Assembly (NCBI GenBank): GCA_021018815.1
Contig: JAITYX010000079.1
Coordinates: forward strand, 992,001 to 1,056,000
Length of the DNA stretch: 64,000 nt
Origin: Talinum fruticosum
Taxonomy: Eukaryota > Streptophyta > Magnoliopsida > Caryophyllales > Talinaceae
Reading direction: 5' to 3'
Below, one piece after another: positions 38,901 to 50,719 of the stretch (positions within the stretch are counted from its first letter, which is position 1; each line of letters starts with the position of its first letter). A model generated the notes under the pieces. That model worked only from the letters and a program-made list of their open reading frames with translations, was not told the DNA's origin and did not search any database. The translations under genes and the position numbers were made by a program.

Positions 38901-40150
38901 TTGCAATGTAACTGTCTTTAAGTGCGGTTTAACCAAGTATTTGGTAATTACCAAAGGTCAGTATGCTTGATGCTTTCAACTAAAAGATACAGATGATACA
39001 GTTTGTTATTAACACTTCAACATTTGTTTTCTGTTGCAGGTTCAGTGCGTTGAAATAGAAATCGAAATTAATGATGCTATGGGTTTGTGCTTTTATTAAC
39101 TGGAAAATGGATGAGGTATAAGTCAAACCTTTTGATGGTTCTATTATAGTATTGTATACAACAAAAACATAATTCCTAGGGGAAGTCTTCACGAATGTAG
39201 CCTTAGAGCCTGAATCATGATAATTTCTGACATATCATGAATAATCAACCTTTCTGAACTTCCACTCTTGTAGCAGGGTGCTTTGTACATGCCCGAACTA
39301 TCTCAGCATTATTTTGCATTTTTTCCTCGAGACTAATTGGACCCTCCTACATCATCTAGTGTCATGATTATACAAGTGACACTGAATGTATGATTTCCTT
39401 AAATACATGTAAAGCATGGGCACTGCATCAGTCTTATTTTGCATTTTTTCCATAGTAGGATCACTAATCACTATACTTCAGTAGAATGCTCACAGTTATG
39501 ATGCTGAGTGTATAACTTATATCCTGCAATACATGTAAATGACGGTGCTCTTTGAGTCTAAAAGAATAAGATAAGGGTAAAAATATATTGTTTATGTTCT
39601 ATATTTAGCATTATACTTTCAATTTGTTTGCTCATTTTCCATTAATCTCTTAAAACCAAGATTTCCAAGTTCTTTACTTCTCATCTCAATCGAGCGGGGT
39701 ATTATGCGTGCAGTTCATTGAGGACAAATCTGGAGGCTACAATCTATAATGCATGGGATACAGAGTTGAGGTAATGCGAATAAGTGACTAAATTTACGTT
39801 GTTGAATGCAATTTAAAGTGCTTCATTTACATGTGAACTACGAATAGACAGAATTAACCAGGATTTACTTGAATTTAGTTTCTTGAAAACTGACTAAACA
39901 AACTACTGGAATCACTGCAGATATTACAGGATGAAACTTAAAAGAGCTCTTGCCCCCTCTTGCCGAGTGCTTTTTCATTATTATAGACTATCGATGAATT
40001 GGGTGTTATCAAATTAACTTATAAGTATAATTCATCTATTGTTAATGAGCTGAAGTCGAGAATTTTATGTGCAGAATGGTGAACTACGGGAGAAGATTGA
40101 AACAACCAGAAGGGTGCACCCTCATTATTAATTTTTTCGACCAGGTAACC
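35910..40150 (+). pseudogene. GWD-like pseudogene, unit D
   Basis: A long CT-rich first exon (35.91-36.39 kb) is followed by pieces of the N-terminal starch-binding part of GWD. At 36966-37036 is KWAFRPEETGCTMIEHLEPH, the counterpart of the WxLP...ALRTPF exon of unit C. A second, shorter copy of it lies at about 37331-37455. Then come RFREQRENLHV (about 37.49-37.53 kb), IPDDLAHIKAYITWDKAGKT followed by NYSP (about 38.18-38.27 kb), and KELEEVVDGMR (about 38.40 kb). The AYxxWExxGKxNYxP block is diagnostic for the GWD repeat after CBM45. A last piece near 40.08-40.14 kb reads GELREKIETTRRVHP. Stops and frame changes break the copy, and the kinase part is absent. Confidence 0.72.
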
Positions 40151-40616
40151 TTTAAAGTTACCAACAACACGTGAACCTCCCCTCCATCCCTTATAATCTT
40201 ATAGCATGTATGAGCTAAGTTTTTTCATTGCAGTAGCGGAATCAGTTAAAATTTGCATTTATTAACTAATTAATAGAGTAGATGATTGAGGTAAAACCGT
40301 ATGATAGTTATTGCGATACCTCATTCCTTATGGGAAAGCTATTATCACACCGTTGACCTAAGATTTACCATACCAATAAAAGTATATTTTAACCTCCGTG
40401 ACTAAGATGAAAACTATCCACCAAATTCCACCCGAATCACCACCTTAGATTAAATCCTATACAAGATGATATTATTAAGCTATACCCACCTACCCACCTT
40501 AAACTGAATTTTTTAAAAAATAATCATACATCCATTTTAGTTATAATATAGAAAAGAAAATGCTAAAAACAAAGCTATCCACCATTCTACCATTACTTGA
40601 GTATTAAACCTTGACA

Positions 40617-40675
40617 CCTCCCTCTTGCCTATCTAGCTTCCACATCCTCCCTCTTGCCTATCTAGCTTCCACATC
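40617..40675 (+). repeat. 30-bp tandem duplication
   Basis: CTCCCTCTTGCCTATCTAGC plus about ten further bases occurs twice, head to tail. Confidence 0.9.
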
Positions 40676-41060
40676 CATGTGGCTCTTCCTATTGTGACTT
40701 TGTCGTGATTGAGTTGTTGCATATAATGGCCACGATCATACATTTGTTGATCTTGCCTCGGATGGCAAGGATAGGAAGCTATTTTCATATGATCAGCATC
40801 CTTAATTATAATTTCTAACTTACAAGTGTAGCATTTGTGGCAAGGAGGTGGGAGGAGGTTTTCTTAGCTCCATAAACTTCAAATATGGAACGTAGGATAA
40901 TGCAAACATGGACTTCTCTACAAAGTTGAAAATCTCGTGCATATTTCTACCCCAATAAGACGCTGCATTTAAGGTTTTGGATGGTCGGTGTAAACATTGG
41001 GCTGCTCTTTTTTAAAATGAGGTGTAACCATTATATTGAAAGAGAGTCGATATATTTAGC

Positions 41061-41208
41061 ACCTCAGTCTTAACTATTAAGTTGTATTTTTATTGGTTAC
41101 ACCTATTAGCACTTCAGTCTTAACTATTAAGTTGTATTTTTATTGGTTACACTATTACCACTTCAGTCTTAACTATTAAGTTGTATTTTTATTGGTTAAA
41201 CCTATAAA
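41061..41208 (+). repeat. 50-bp tandem repeat, three copies
   Basis: Copies start at 41061, 41111 and 41160 and share TTCAGTCTTAACTATTAAG and TTTTTATTGGTTACAC. They are nearly identical, which suggests a recent origin. Confidence 0.9.
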
Positions 41209-41624
41209 TGTTGGATAATCACGAATATAAATTTATTTGGATTAGAATTTTATATACTTTTTCCACAAATTATATTATAATATTAAAAGTTTAATAGATA
41301 CAAAATATTATGATCTAAACAAATATTTTTAATGCCTAAAAGGAATGCTCTATTCTGTTTGGCGATTATTAGCAGTAAATTGTACAATTCCCTGAAAATA
41401 TATTATTTTCATTTTCTGTTCACATTACGTGGAAATATGTTATTTTATTTCCTATTCACATTTTCATTCTTCTTTTGTCACATATTAAATGTGTCGTTGC
41501 AATTGTATAATTTTTTATTATTTTTTGAATAAAATAAGATAATATTTTTACTTCTCCTACTAAACGGGAAAAGAAAAATTCATAAAGAAAAGAAAGGGAA
41601 AAAGGAATGAAAAAGGTTAAATTG

Positions 41625-41745
41625 AGCGTATACTATCGTAGGCTACTGCGTGTATTATACGCGGGCCATTATGCGTAGAATACGTGGATCACATTGTACA
41701 TCATACGCAGGACAACGGCTTATGTCTATAAATACGACCCTCTCC
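41625..41745 (+). promoter_or_regulatory. Promoter of GWD-like unit E
   Basis: It has the same elements as unit D: GCGTATACTATCG, GCGTGTATTATACGCGGG, ATGCGTAGAAT and GTCTATAAATACG, followed by a CT-rich leader. One CGCG site has changed to TGCG relative to D. Confidence 0.7.
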
Positions 41746-44700
41746 CTCCCTCTCTCAATCATCTCACTTCTCTTTTCGCTTCCATTCCTTCACCCTCTAA
41801 AGCCTCCAGGGACCTCCCCATTTTCGCTCTCCACCGCCACCGCCACTACTGCGGTCACTACCTCCGATCTGGTCTAGAACCCTAAATCCCTCCTCTGCTC
41901 TTCAAATCCTAAAAATCCGCCCCTCTGCCTCCCTTTGCAACCATATCACTTCTCTTTCTCCTCTCCTTAATTATCCCCAAAATTCTTCCACAAACTCCAA
42001 TCTCGCATTTTCTCTCTTCCTCTCTCCCTCTCCTCCGCCGCTGCAGCCGCCACAAGCATCGAAACCCTAAAATCGCTTTCCCTCTCCAAATCCTGCAACG
42101 ACATTGCGGTCCCCGGCCTCTGTCGCTCCTTTTAGTTAGGTGGCCCAGATCGTAGGTCTCCAGCGTTGACGATCAATTACGCCCAGGATTGTCATGTTTG
42201 CGGGGATAAGGGTCAGGGTTTCACCGTTGATTTTGGTTAAGTCTGAAAGGGTTAATAAAGTTCGGCGTTGGTTCATGATTTCCGATGCCTCTGTTAGAGA
42301 TACAGAAGGTCGGTATTTGGTTTCTAGATTGGAGATTGCGGCCTATGAAAATTATAGTAAGTTTAAGTTGATTCATTGTGAAATTAGGGTTGATTAATTG
42401 TCATGGATGTCTGGCTTATGAAAATGCGTTGATTTATATTTTTATATTGGTTTATTTCTTATACGAATTGTATCATGAAACTAATTAGTTATTCGTAAAT
42501 GGAGACACGTCTTAATTTTCTAATTAACATTAATTAACTAGAATGACTCAATTATATCAATTTAATGTCTGTCTGTTCATATTCATATATGTAATTTTAT
42601 CACTTGGTATTTGCGAAGCAATTGTCACTTAAACCATAAATGTTTAATTAAGCTTCTAACAGTTTCACTGGGATGCATTTCTTGTTGTGTTTGATTGTAC
42701 TCGATTAACAATTCATGACATAGCGAGATTCATACTGGATATTATTGTCTAGGTTTGGTTCACATTGTTTCCGAAGTGGTTAAAAGTAACACGAAAATTG
42801 GATATGGAGAAATGTAACGATTAGCAAGGACAACAGTACAATACTTCATCATCCTGACTATCTCTTGTATCTCTTATTTATGTACAACTCTTCTCCATAA
42901 AACATGGTTTAAGCCCCCCTTTCCCCCATCTATGCAGGAAAAGGGCATTTTGACTAGAGGAAACAGGATGCACGATGATGGAGCATTTGGAACACCATTT
43001 GAAAAGCTAAACAAGTGTATCACATTCAGCAGCAACTATCCTTTTGTGACGATGTTGAGTAAGTGCTTTTACGATCAGCATGTTGGTGCATCTTTATGTT
43101 GCTACTCTGACAAAGACTCTTTCTTGAAAATAGAGATCGGTGATTCGACATTGAGAGAGCTATGAGGCTTCTTATATTCAATGAAGCCCGAATATACGGT
43201 GAGTATTTATTTTATTTGTGTCTCAATGATATCTTTCATAAACTTTTTGTTCTGAAACCCAGTCTCATGTTGATAGGTTTCAAGAACAACAGGAGAATTT
43301 TCATGTGAGGTTGCCTGTAAAGTCAGAGAATCTTCAGAACAATGAAAATCTAGTGCAAATTCAAGCATATCCAAGAGGGGAAATAAAGGGTAAACTAACA
43401 TATACTCTCGAGCGGGAAAACATTCTCTGTTTTGCTTAGTGAGTGATATCCTTTCTTGAAGATTATAATTCTGGCAGATACTTCCTGATTTTACCTATGC
43501 TACATTCCCAAATTCAAACATGTACATATGATATAGGAAGTTGTTTGTTCATGAAGTAGAGCACTTACTGGAGGAGGTAGTAAAAAATGCTTGTATATAT
43601 TCATCAAAATAATGTATGTTCAAAGTAAAGGAGCAAACACCTTCTAAGTCTACAAGCATGATTCTTGATGATCGTGTACATATTCAAGCTTACATAACTT
43701 GGGAGAAAGCAGGAAAAACAAAATACTCTCCACATAAGGACATAGTAAGTTCAAATCATATACTATTGGTCTTCATTGAGAAGTAATGTATGTTGAAGGT
43801 TGCCTGTAATGTATTTTTTTGCTTATTTTCTTGTTCCCATGTTCTGGAAAGAACTAACTTGACATCCTTCAATAGAAAGAGCTTGAGGAAGTTGCAGATG
43901 GAATGAGATAAGGGTACTTTTGTTTGGATGAGATGGTAATTATGCAGTAAAGAAAAGGTAAATCAGCTTGCTGATAAGCAACTTCTTTTGATGAGTATAT
44001 GATTATGTTTCTGTCATTTAAAGAACCTGACCTATGTAATTTGATTAGTGGCTTCGAAATAGATTCCTCCAGAGTGATATCCTCATATTATCCTACTTAT
44101 GCATAATTCTGTGAACATTTTTGCAGGTATTATCTCCAAATGTCCCTCCGCAAGTTTCAGTTTGACTAGAAAAGGCAGCAGAAACCAGTTTTGTAGTATT
44201 TCCTCATTCCTTATATAAGCCTCTACACTAGCTAGATCTGCTTGGAATGTAACTGTCTTTGAGTACGGGTTGAAGAAGTATTTAGTGCATACCAGAGGTC
44301 AGTATGCTTGATGCTTTCAACTAAAAGATACAGATGATACTAACACTAACAACATAATTCCTAGGGATGTATTTATGTATTCATCCCTACAGCCTGAATA
44401 ATGATACTTCTAAGATATCAGGAATAATGAACCTTTCTGAACTTCCACTCTGGCAGCATGGTTCTTTGTCATGCCCGAACTATCTCAACATTATTTTGCA
44501 TTTTTCCTAATAGGATAACTAATCACTATACTTCAGTAGAATGGTCACAGTTATGATGCTGAAATATACATGTAAAATACGGTGATGAGGGAGGTCTTTG
44601 AGTCTAAAAGAATAAGATAATGGTACAAATATTATTGTTTATGTTCTATATTTAGCATCATGCTTACAATTTGCTTGCTCGTTGTCCATTCTTCTCCTAA

Positions 44701-45330
44701 AAACCAAGATTTCCAAGTTGTTTACTTCTCATCTCAACCGGCCGGGTATTATGCATGCAATTCATTGAGGGACAAATCTGGTGGCTAAAACTATAATCCA
44801 TGGCATACACAGTTGAAGTAATGTGAATAAGTGGCTAAATTTATATAGTTGAATGCAATTTAAAGTGCTTGATTTACATGTGAACTATCTCAGGTGCAAG
44901 GATTCATGGTTGTGGTGCATATCACTGCTTTTTGGATTTTCAGTAAGTTTTATTGTTGTTTATTTTTTTTGCTTTTTGCCTGGATTATGATTCAACGTGG
45001 AATGGACATAATTAATCTTTTGTTTGTATATCTGAATTGAGGTAGCTAGAGAAACTACAAGATGAAACATACATGAGTTGTGACATATAATGAACTCGTT
45101 AAGCACACTTGACTTTTATACTGGCACTCTTGTCCAAGTGCCTTTTCATTATTATAGAATGTTTATGAATTGAGTATAATCTAATTAACTTTTAAGTATA
45201 TTTTACCTCTATTGTTAATGAGCTGAGCCTGGGAATTTTATGTGTAGCATTGTGAACCACGGGAGAAGATTGAAACAAGCATAAAGGTGTACCCCGTTTA
45301 TTAATTTTTTCAACCAGGTAACCTTTTAAG
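41745..45330 (+). pseudogene. GWD-like pseudogene, unit E
   Basis: A tandem sister of unit D. After the first exon (41.75-42.31 kb) come a WxLP...TPF-type exon starting at 42938 (GNRMHDDGAFGTPFEKL) and SFLKIEIGDSTLREL with a frame change into LLIFNEARIYG (43.11-43.19 kb). Next are RFQEQQENFHVRLPVK with LVQIQAYPRGEIKGKLTYT (43.28-43.41 kb), DDRVHIQAYITWEKAGKTKY followed by SP (43.66-43.74 kb), and KELEEVADGMR (about 43.87 kb). The final piece lies at about 45.25-45.32 kb. The first QAYPR...GKLTYT and second QAYITWEKAGK blocks match the paired GWD repeats after CBM45. Frame changes and stops make it a pseudogene. It is somewhat better preserved than D. Confidence 0.75.
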
Positions 45331-46315
45331 CTAAGATTTTTTTTTTTCATATGGGAAATCTCCGTGCCTTAACATAGTAGAAATGGGAAAGCTATTAACA
45401 CCTTAGTTTTTAAGATTTACCGGGCTAATTGTGCCAATAATGTTTATTTTGTCTCTGTTAGCTGAGTTATCATTAATTGTAGTCCAAAGGCCCACCATAT
45501 GACCTTGCACAGTTGATTTTACTACTTGGTAGGACTCTCTTGACGATATAAAAGTAAGATTTTCAATTTATCATTTCATGAGCTAATCTTGAGAATAGGT
45601 ATGTTTGAATGGAATGAACCTTAAGGATTTTGATCCTAGAATGTTGGAGAGAAAGCTGAAAACTTCTTTCCATTTTATTATAATTTATAAGCTACTGTAT
45701 AGAATTGTCAAACTATTAGTATAGGCTACTTTATACAAATTTATATGTAACCACTCTTACAAGATATTTCTTAACTGAACTTTGTCTTAAAAATTTAAAT
45801 TAAAAAGCTTGTTTGTGAAGTATGTAACACTGCCCAGCATGGAAGTGTGCTGGCTGCCCCATTTAAAAGAAAAAAGGGAAGGAATTCAATTGTCTCACAA
45901 TCTCCCTCAAATCTACCAAAACTTGAAAGCCAATAAAATCTCCCCTAAATCAAAAGGTCGCCTTCAATTCGTGTAATAGATAGAACTTGGGAACATTGCC
46001 AATCCACGCTTCAGCAGCGCCTTGTCGTTTAGTGGCACTGTTTAGTTTACTAATCTCTTCAACGAAGAAATATGGGCAAAAATCACATTCAACTACATTG
46101 CTGCTATCTCATCACATGTCCCTATCCCCCTCTCTCTCCTCTTGAGGGGTGAAATCTTCCCCATAACAAAATGACAAACCTTGGACATTGACAAAACCAA
46201 ACCCTTTGAGAAGCTGAAGAGGTTTGTTGGGTAGGGTGCCATTGATTCATGGTTAGATGTCCTCTAAATTTTGGTCTGAAATTTGAGTGTTTCTTTTTGG
46301 GTAATTGATTAAGGA
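45331..46315. other. Spacer and upstream region of the KUP pseudogene
   Basis: Bases 45552-45588 are an inverted match to 19388-19424 beside unit C. The last 300 bp should contain the old 5' leader of the transporter gene. No other gene is seen. Confidence 0.4.
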
Positions 46316-49300
46316 ATGGATGAGGAAGTAATTGGAGAGAGCAGGGGGTTGAGGTGGATGGGTAGAGGTGGAAGTGGGACTTCAAGGTGGGTAGATGGGA
46401 ATGAAGTGGATTCTGAGGAACACCATGGTCAAGATGGGAAGATGAGGAATTCAAGACCAGACATGGGTCTGGTTCTAGCAAAAGAAGGCTTCCTAAGAAG
46501 CCCAAAAGTATTGATTCACTTGATGTTGAAGCTATGGAGATCGCTGGCTCTTATGGCCATCACAACAAGGTATCACGTTAATTATCCCTTTTTCTGTTTT
46601 TACTTTTGCCTTAATTCTTTGCTACTTTCTACTTCAACTTCCTAGCTCTAAAGGAACTAGATTATGGAAGTTATAAGTGTGCTAAACTTTAGTTTGCTTA
46701 AAATTTAAGGTTTGACTGAAGATGAGATTGAGGATGGTATTTAGGACGGCCCATCAGTGGTTGGTTGATTGGTCTGCTTCACAAATTATAAGTTTTGAAG
46801 TGAGATTAGGCCTCTGTTGCGATCTAGACTATACCAGGGATTAGGTCGTGGTGCCTCCTACATCCTGACCTCCTCAGTTTAGTACTGGTGGTTATCATTA
46901 TTTGAGCAGGAAAACAGGTGGACAAAGGTATCTCAGTGATGTTGGGACTCTTTAAGGCCTTGTTAATGAGCGAGGGTTTGAGAATGCTAGTAGGAATCAG
47001 ATGTATGCAATGTAACCATATGTCGATGTAGGTCAGATATCCCATCTACAGGATTTACTAAAACTAAAGCAATTGAATGTCATATCACGCTAGGTTGGAT
47101 GCATAAATCATTGCTCTCTTTTGCAATTTGTGGAATTTTCACTGATGCAAGTGAAAAGAAATTACACGACGAAGTTTATGAAGTCTGTTATCTAAGGTTA
47201 CGTTCCATTTTTTATGAACATAAGCCAGCTGATAGTTTTGACAAGTCCTTTGTATGTCTTCTCTGATATATTTAGCAAGGTTCCTATCACATCAGTGGTT
47301 GACATATTGGGGGCTTTGTTTATAGTTTTCTACACCATTGCTCTTGTACTCTTGGCTAAGTATGTGTTTATAGTGCTTAAAGCTAATGATAATGATAATG
47401 GTGAAGGTATGGGATTTCACAACTTTTTGTCTCATGTGCTTAATGCTTTGTAATATCTGCTAATAATTGACGACTTCTAACTACATGAGGAACTTTTGCA
47501 CTATATTCACTCATATGCAGGTATGCTGATGTGAATCTGCTTCCAAACCATCAACCAGCACATCTGCTTCCAAACCGTCAACCAGTAGATGAATTTATCC
47601 CTAGTTTTAAGCTTATACTACCCACTCCAGAACTTGAAAGGGCTTTGAGTATTAAAGAGGTTTTGGAAAAGAATTCCTCGCTAAAACTCTTCTCTTGTTC
47701 TTGGTTACTGGAACTTCCCTGATTATGAGGGATGGTGTCTTGATCAAAAACTGCATTACTTGAGCAACTAGCGGGCACAACAGCTTAAGTTGAATACATG
47801 AAACTGAATAAGTACCTCCTGGATGATAGATCGATGATAGCTCAGTAAGCACTTACCTTTTTGTCCTTAAACTATGTGTACTCTTGTGGTAGTCATTTCA
47901 GTTAAAAGTCGACTAATTTTCCAGTTTAGATTGTGTTTCTTACAAAGGTTAACGGTGGTATCTCACTATAGATTTTTCTCTTGCAATCATGTCGGCTGTG
48001 AGTGTCTTGCAGGGTGAGATTTCGGTTCAAGTACACCTATCCCTCTGTACATACATTCCTTATTCATTTTGCCATAATTGAGGGGTGTGTATTGAAATCC
48101 ATTAGATTAATAGGACTTGGAGATGATTTTTGATTCTCAATCTATATACATATGTCATTTAAGTGTGATGTCTTGTGAATATGGCACAGACTGTAACACA
48201 TCACATCCAGAGGACACTTTAAGTTTACAGGATAAACACAAACTTGGCCTAAATCTGTCTGAATTTGACTTGAAATTGACATATTTTAACCATTTTGCAT
48301 GAAGAAGCTATTTAGTGATTCTTTTGTTCTTTCAAGCCAAACCCTGAAATAGCCCACTAGTCAAACATGTCAACCACGTCTAGTTATGTCTACGGTGAGT
48401 GGCTTGCGGGGTGAGATTTCAGGATTCGGTTCAAGTACACCTATCCCTCTGTACATACATTCCTTGTTCATTTTGCCACAGTTGAAGGGTGTATTTAAAT
48501 CCATTAGATAAATAGGACTTAGAGATGATTTTTTCATTCTCAACTAATATGCATGTCATTTAAATGTGTTGTCTTGTAAACATGGCAGAGGTTGTCACAC
48601 ATCACATGCTGTGAGCTTTTAAGATGAGATGAACTGCAAAACAAAATTCCTAGCAAGTTCTGACTCAGTGGACTGACATGAACCTAACTTTAAGCTTCCA
48701 GGAGAAGCACAAACTTGGCCTAAATCTGCCTGAGTTTGACATGAAATTGACATGTTTTAACCATTTTGCATACTGAAGCTATTTAGCGCTTCTTTTGTTC
48801 TTTCAAGCCAAAGCCTGAAATAGCCCACTAGTTAAACATGTCAACCGTGTCTAGTAGTCCTATTGCCAACTGTAATCTAACTTATGGCAACATGTTCTTG
48901 ATAATGTTTACAGTTTGATCTTGGCGAACTTATAAACTCAACATGTTTTTGATACCCACTTATAAACTCAACATGTTTTTGATAATGTTTACAGTTTGAT
49001 CATGGCCCACTTATAATTTCAATTGAAGATTCCATTTTTTGTTGGGCCGGGAGTTGGGGGGATGGGGTTGGTGGAGTAAGGTAATTCCTAAAAGTCTTGG
49101 GGTACCCATGCAGATGTTGTGGTTATTGTTTCAATCATCATTCTAGTCGCATTGTCTAGCATAGAGGTTTAGGACAAGCAAAGTTGCCTTTACATTTGAT
49201 CCTGCCCTTGCTTTGTGGTTTTTTTGTTTGGCAACTGTAGGAATCTACAACCTGTTCATCATGGTTTTATTGTGCTGAGGGCTCTTAATCAATTTTATAT

Positions 49301-49420
49301 CTACCTTTCTTGGTGGTTGTATGAAGGTAGTATGGTTTCTACTGTCACTCAGACCCAACCGTTCCTGATTTGGGCTGTTGGGTACCAAACACAGCCCTAG
49401 GTTTTGTGCACTTCAACTTG
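46316..49420 (+). pseudogene. HAK/KUP/KT potassium transporter, pseudogene
   Basis: N-terminal third of a K+ uptake permease. The first exon (46316-46569) reads SRWVDGNEVDSEE and, after a frame change, KKPKSIDSLDVEAMEIAGSY followed by GHHNK. The exon at 47.23-47.41 kb gives SPLYVFSDIFSKVPITS, DILGALFIVFYTIAL and AKYVFIVLKAND. The exon at 47.52-47.73 kb gives YADVNLLPN, LPTPELERALSIKEVLEKNS and, after a frame change, TLLLFLVTGTSLI. VMSAVSVLQGEIS-type sequence occurs twice (about 47.99 and 48.39 kb), and VVIVSIIILV, FDPALALWFF and VLRALNQFYIYL lie at 49.1-49.3 kb. The exon with the QTLGVVYGD motif was not found, and no sequence follows the ALNPxYIYxFF region. The satellite begins about 80 bp downstream. 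Confidence 0.85.
47985..48860 (+). repeat. Tandem duplication of a KUP exon and its flank
   Basis: Two copies about 400 bp apart share GGTGAGATTTC, GGTTCAAGTACACCTATCCC and about 350 bp downstream. Each contains the MSAVSxLQGEIS exon. Both belong to the decayed KUP gene. Confidence 0.8.
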
Positions 49421-49494
49421 GTCATTTTTGAAAAAATTGATGTTGCCTAGTCTAAAGTTTGGGGCAAATCATCTATACCCAACCTATTGACAGT

Positions 49495-50411
49495 GTCGAA
49501 ATAGCCAAGAATCTCTTGAATTGTCATTAGGTTCATTAAGATATTATTTGAGAGCTTATCGAAAATTTTTCAGAAATTGCAAAAACTATAGATAATAGCC
49601 TTTATTATTTAGTCTTGGAAGGACATGACCACTATGCCTCTAAAACCCTTTAGAATATCAACTATATTCTCTTTATGAACTTAGACGATCTTGATGATTA
49701 TTACTTATGATATTGTCATTGTATTTTGCATCTTAGAAGGTGATACCAAAAAAAAGGCCAAGAATGAGCAAGGTTTGAATGTATTGTTGGTGTACAATGG
49801 TGTTGAAATGATCTACAATGCACCTAAAATAGTTAATAACCTCTTGAATTGTCAGTAGGTTTGTTAAGATATTAGTTGACAATTTTTTCAAAATTTCTCA
49901 AAAATTGCGAAAAACAATGGATAAGCCTTTATTTTTTGATCTTGGAGAGTCTTTACCATAATGCTCCTAAAACCCCTTGGGACGATAACAAAATTAATAT
50001 TATGAATTTAGATTATCTTTATAATTACCAATTATGACATTGTCATTGTATTTTAGATATTAAAAAGTGATCCCAAAGCATCCATGAATGAACATGGTTT
50101 GAGTGTTTTGATGGTGTGCAATGGTATTGAAATAATCTATAATGGGCTTAAAACAGCCAAAAACCTATTAAATTGTCGGTAGGTTTGTTAAGATATCATT
50201 TGAGAATTTTTGAAAATTTCTCTAAAATTGTACAAAACCATGGATAATAGTATTCATTTTTTGGTCTTTGAAGAACTTGACCCCTATGCCTTTCAAACCT
50301 CTTGGGATGTTCACTATATTTTCTTTATAAAGTTTGATGATCTTTATGATTACTACTTATGATATCTCCATTGTATTTTAGATCTTAGAAGGTGATCCTA
50401 GAAACAGCCAA
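49495..50411 (+). repeat. Satellite array, left part (approximately 325-bp monomers)
   Basis: About three monomers, marked by GATAATAG-type sequence at 49591, 49920 and 50243. Type A monomers carry GAGCAAGGTTTGAGTGTATTG and AATGCGCCT; type B carry GAGCATGGTTTGAGTGTTTTG and ATAATGGGCCT. The array continues at 54489 after the CACTA insertion. Confidence 0.9.
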
Positions 50412-50719
50412 CACTACAAAAAACTCGTGATTAGTGTCGGAATTTAGAGACCACAACAAAATCTGACTCTAATAGTGACGAAATTAGTGTCGGATTCTAA
50501 AAAAGACACAATTTGAGTCGGAAAAAATCGGACTCTATTAGCGTCCGATTTTAGAGTCGGATTACAATCCGACGCTAATTGGCGTCCGAATTTAGAGTCG
50601 GATTAAAATTCCGACTCTAATTGGCGTACGATTGTTATGTCCGACGCTAACGTTGACTAATTCTAAGAGCTAATTCTGCTTTCCCCTTCACGGGACTCTA
50701 ATTTTCAATCCCTAACTCT

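Larger units (their letters stand above)
40200..41330. other. Spacer between units D and E
   Basis: AT-rich sequence unique to the D-E junction. It holds two short tandem repeats (annotated separately) and no gene. Confidence 0.45.
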
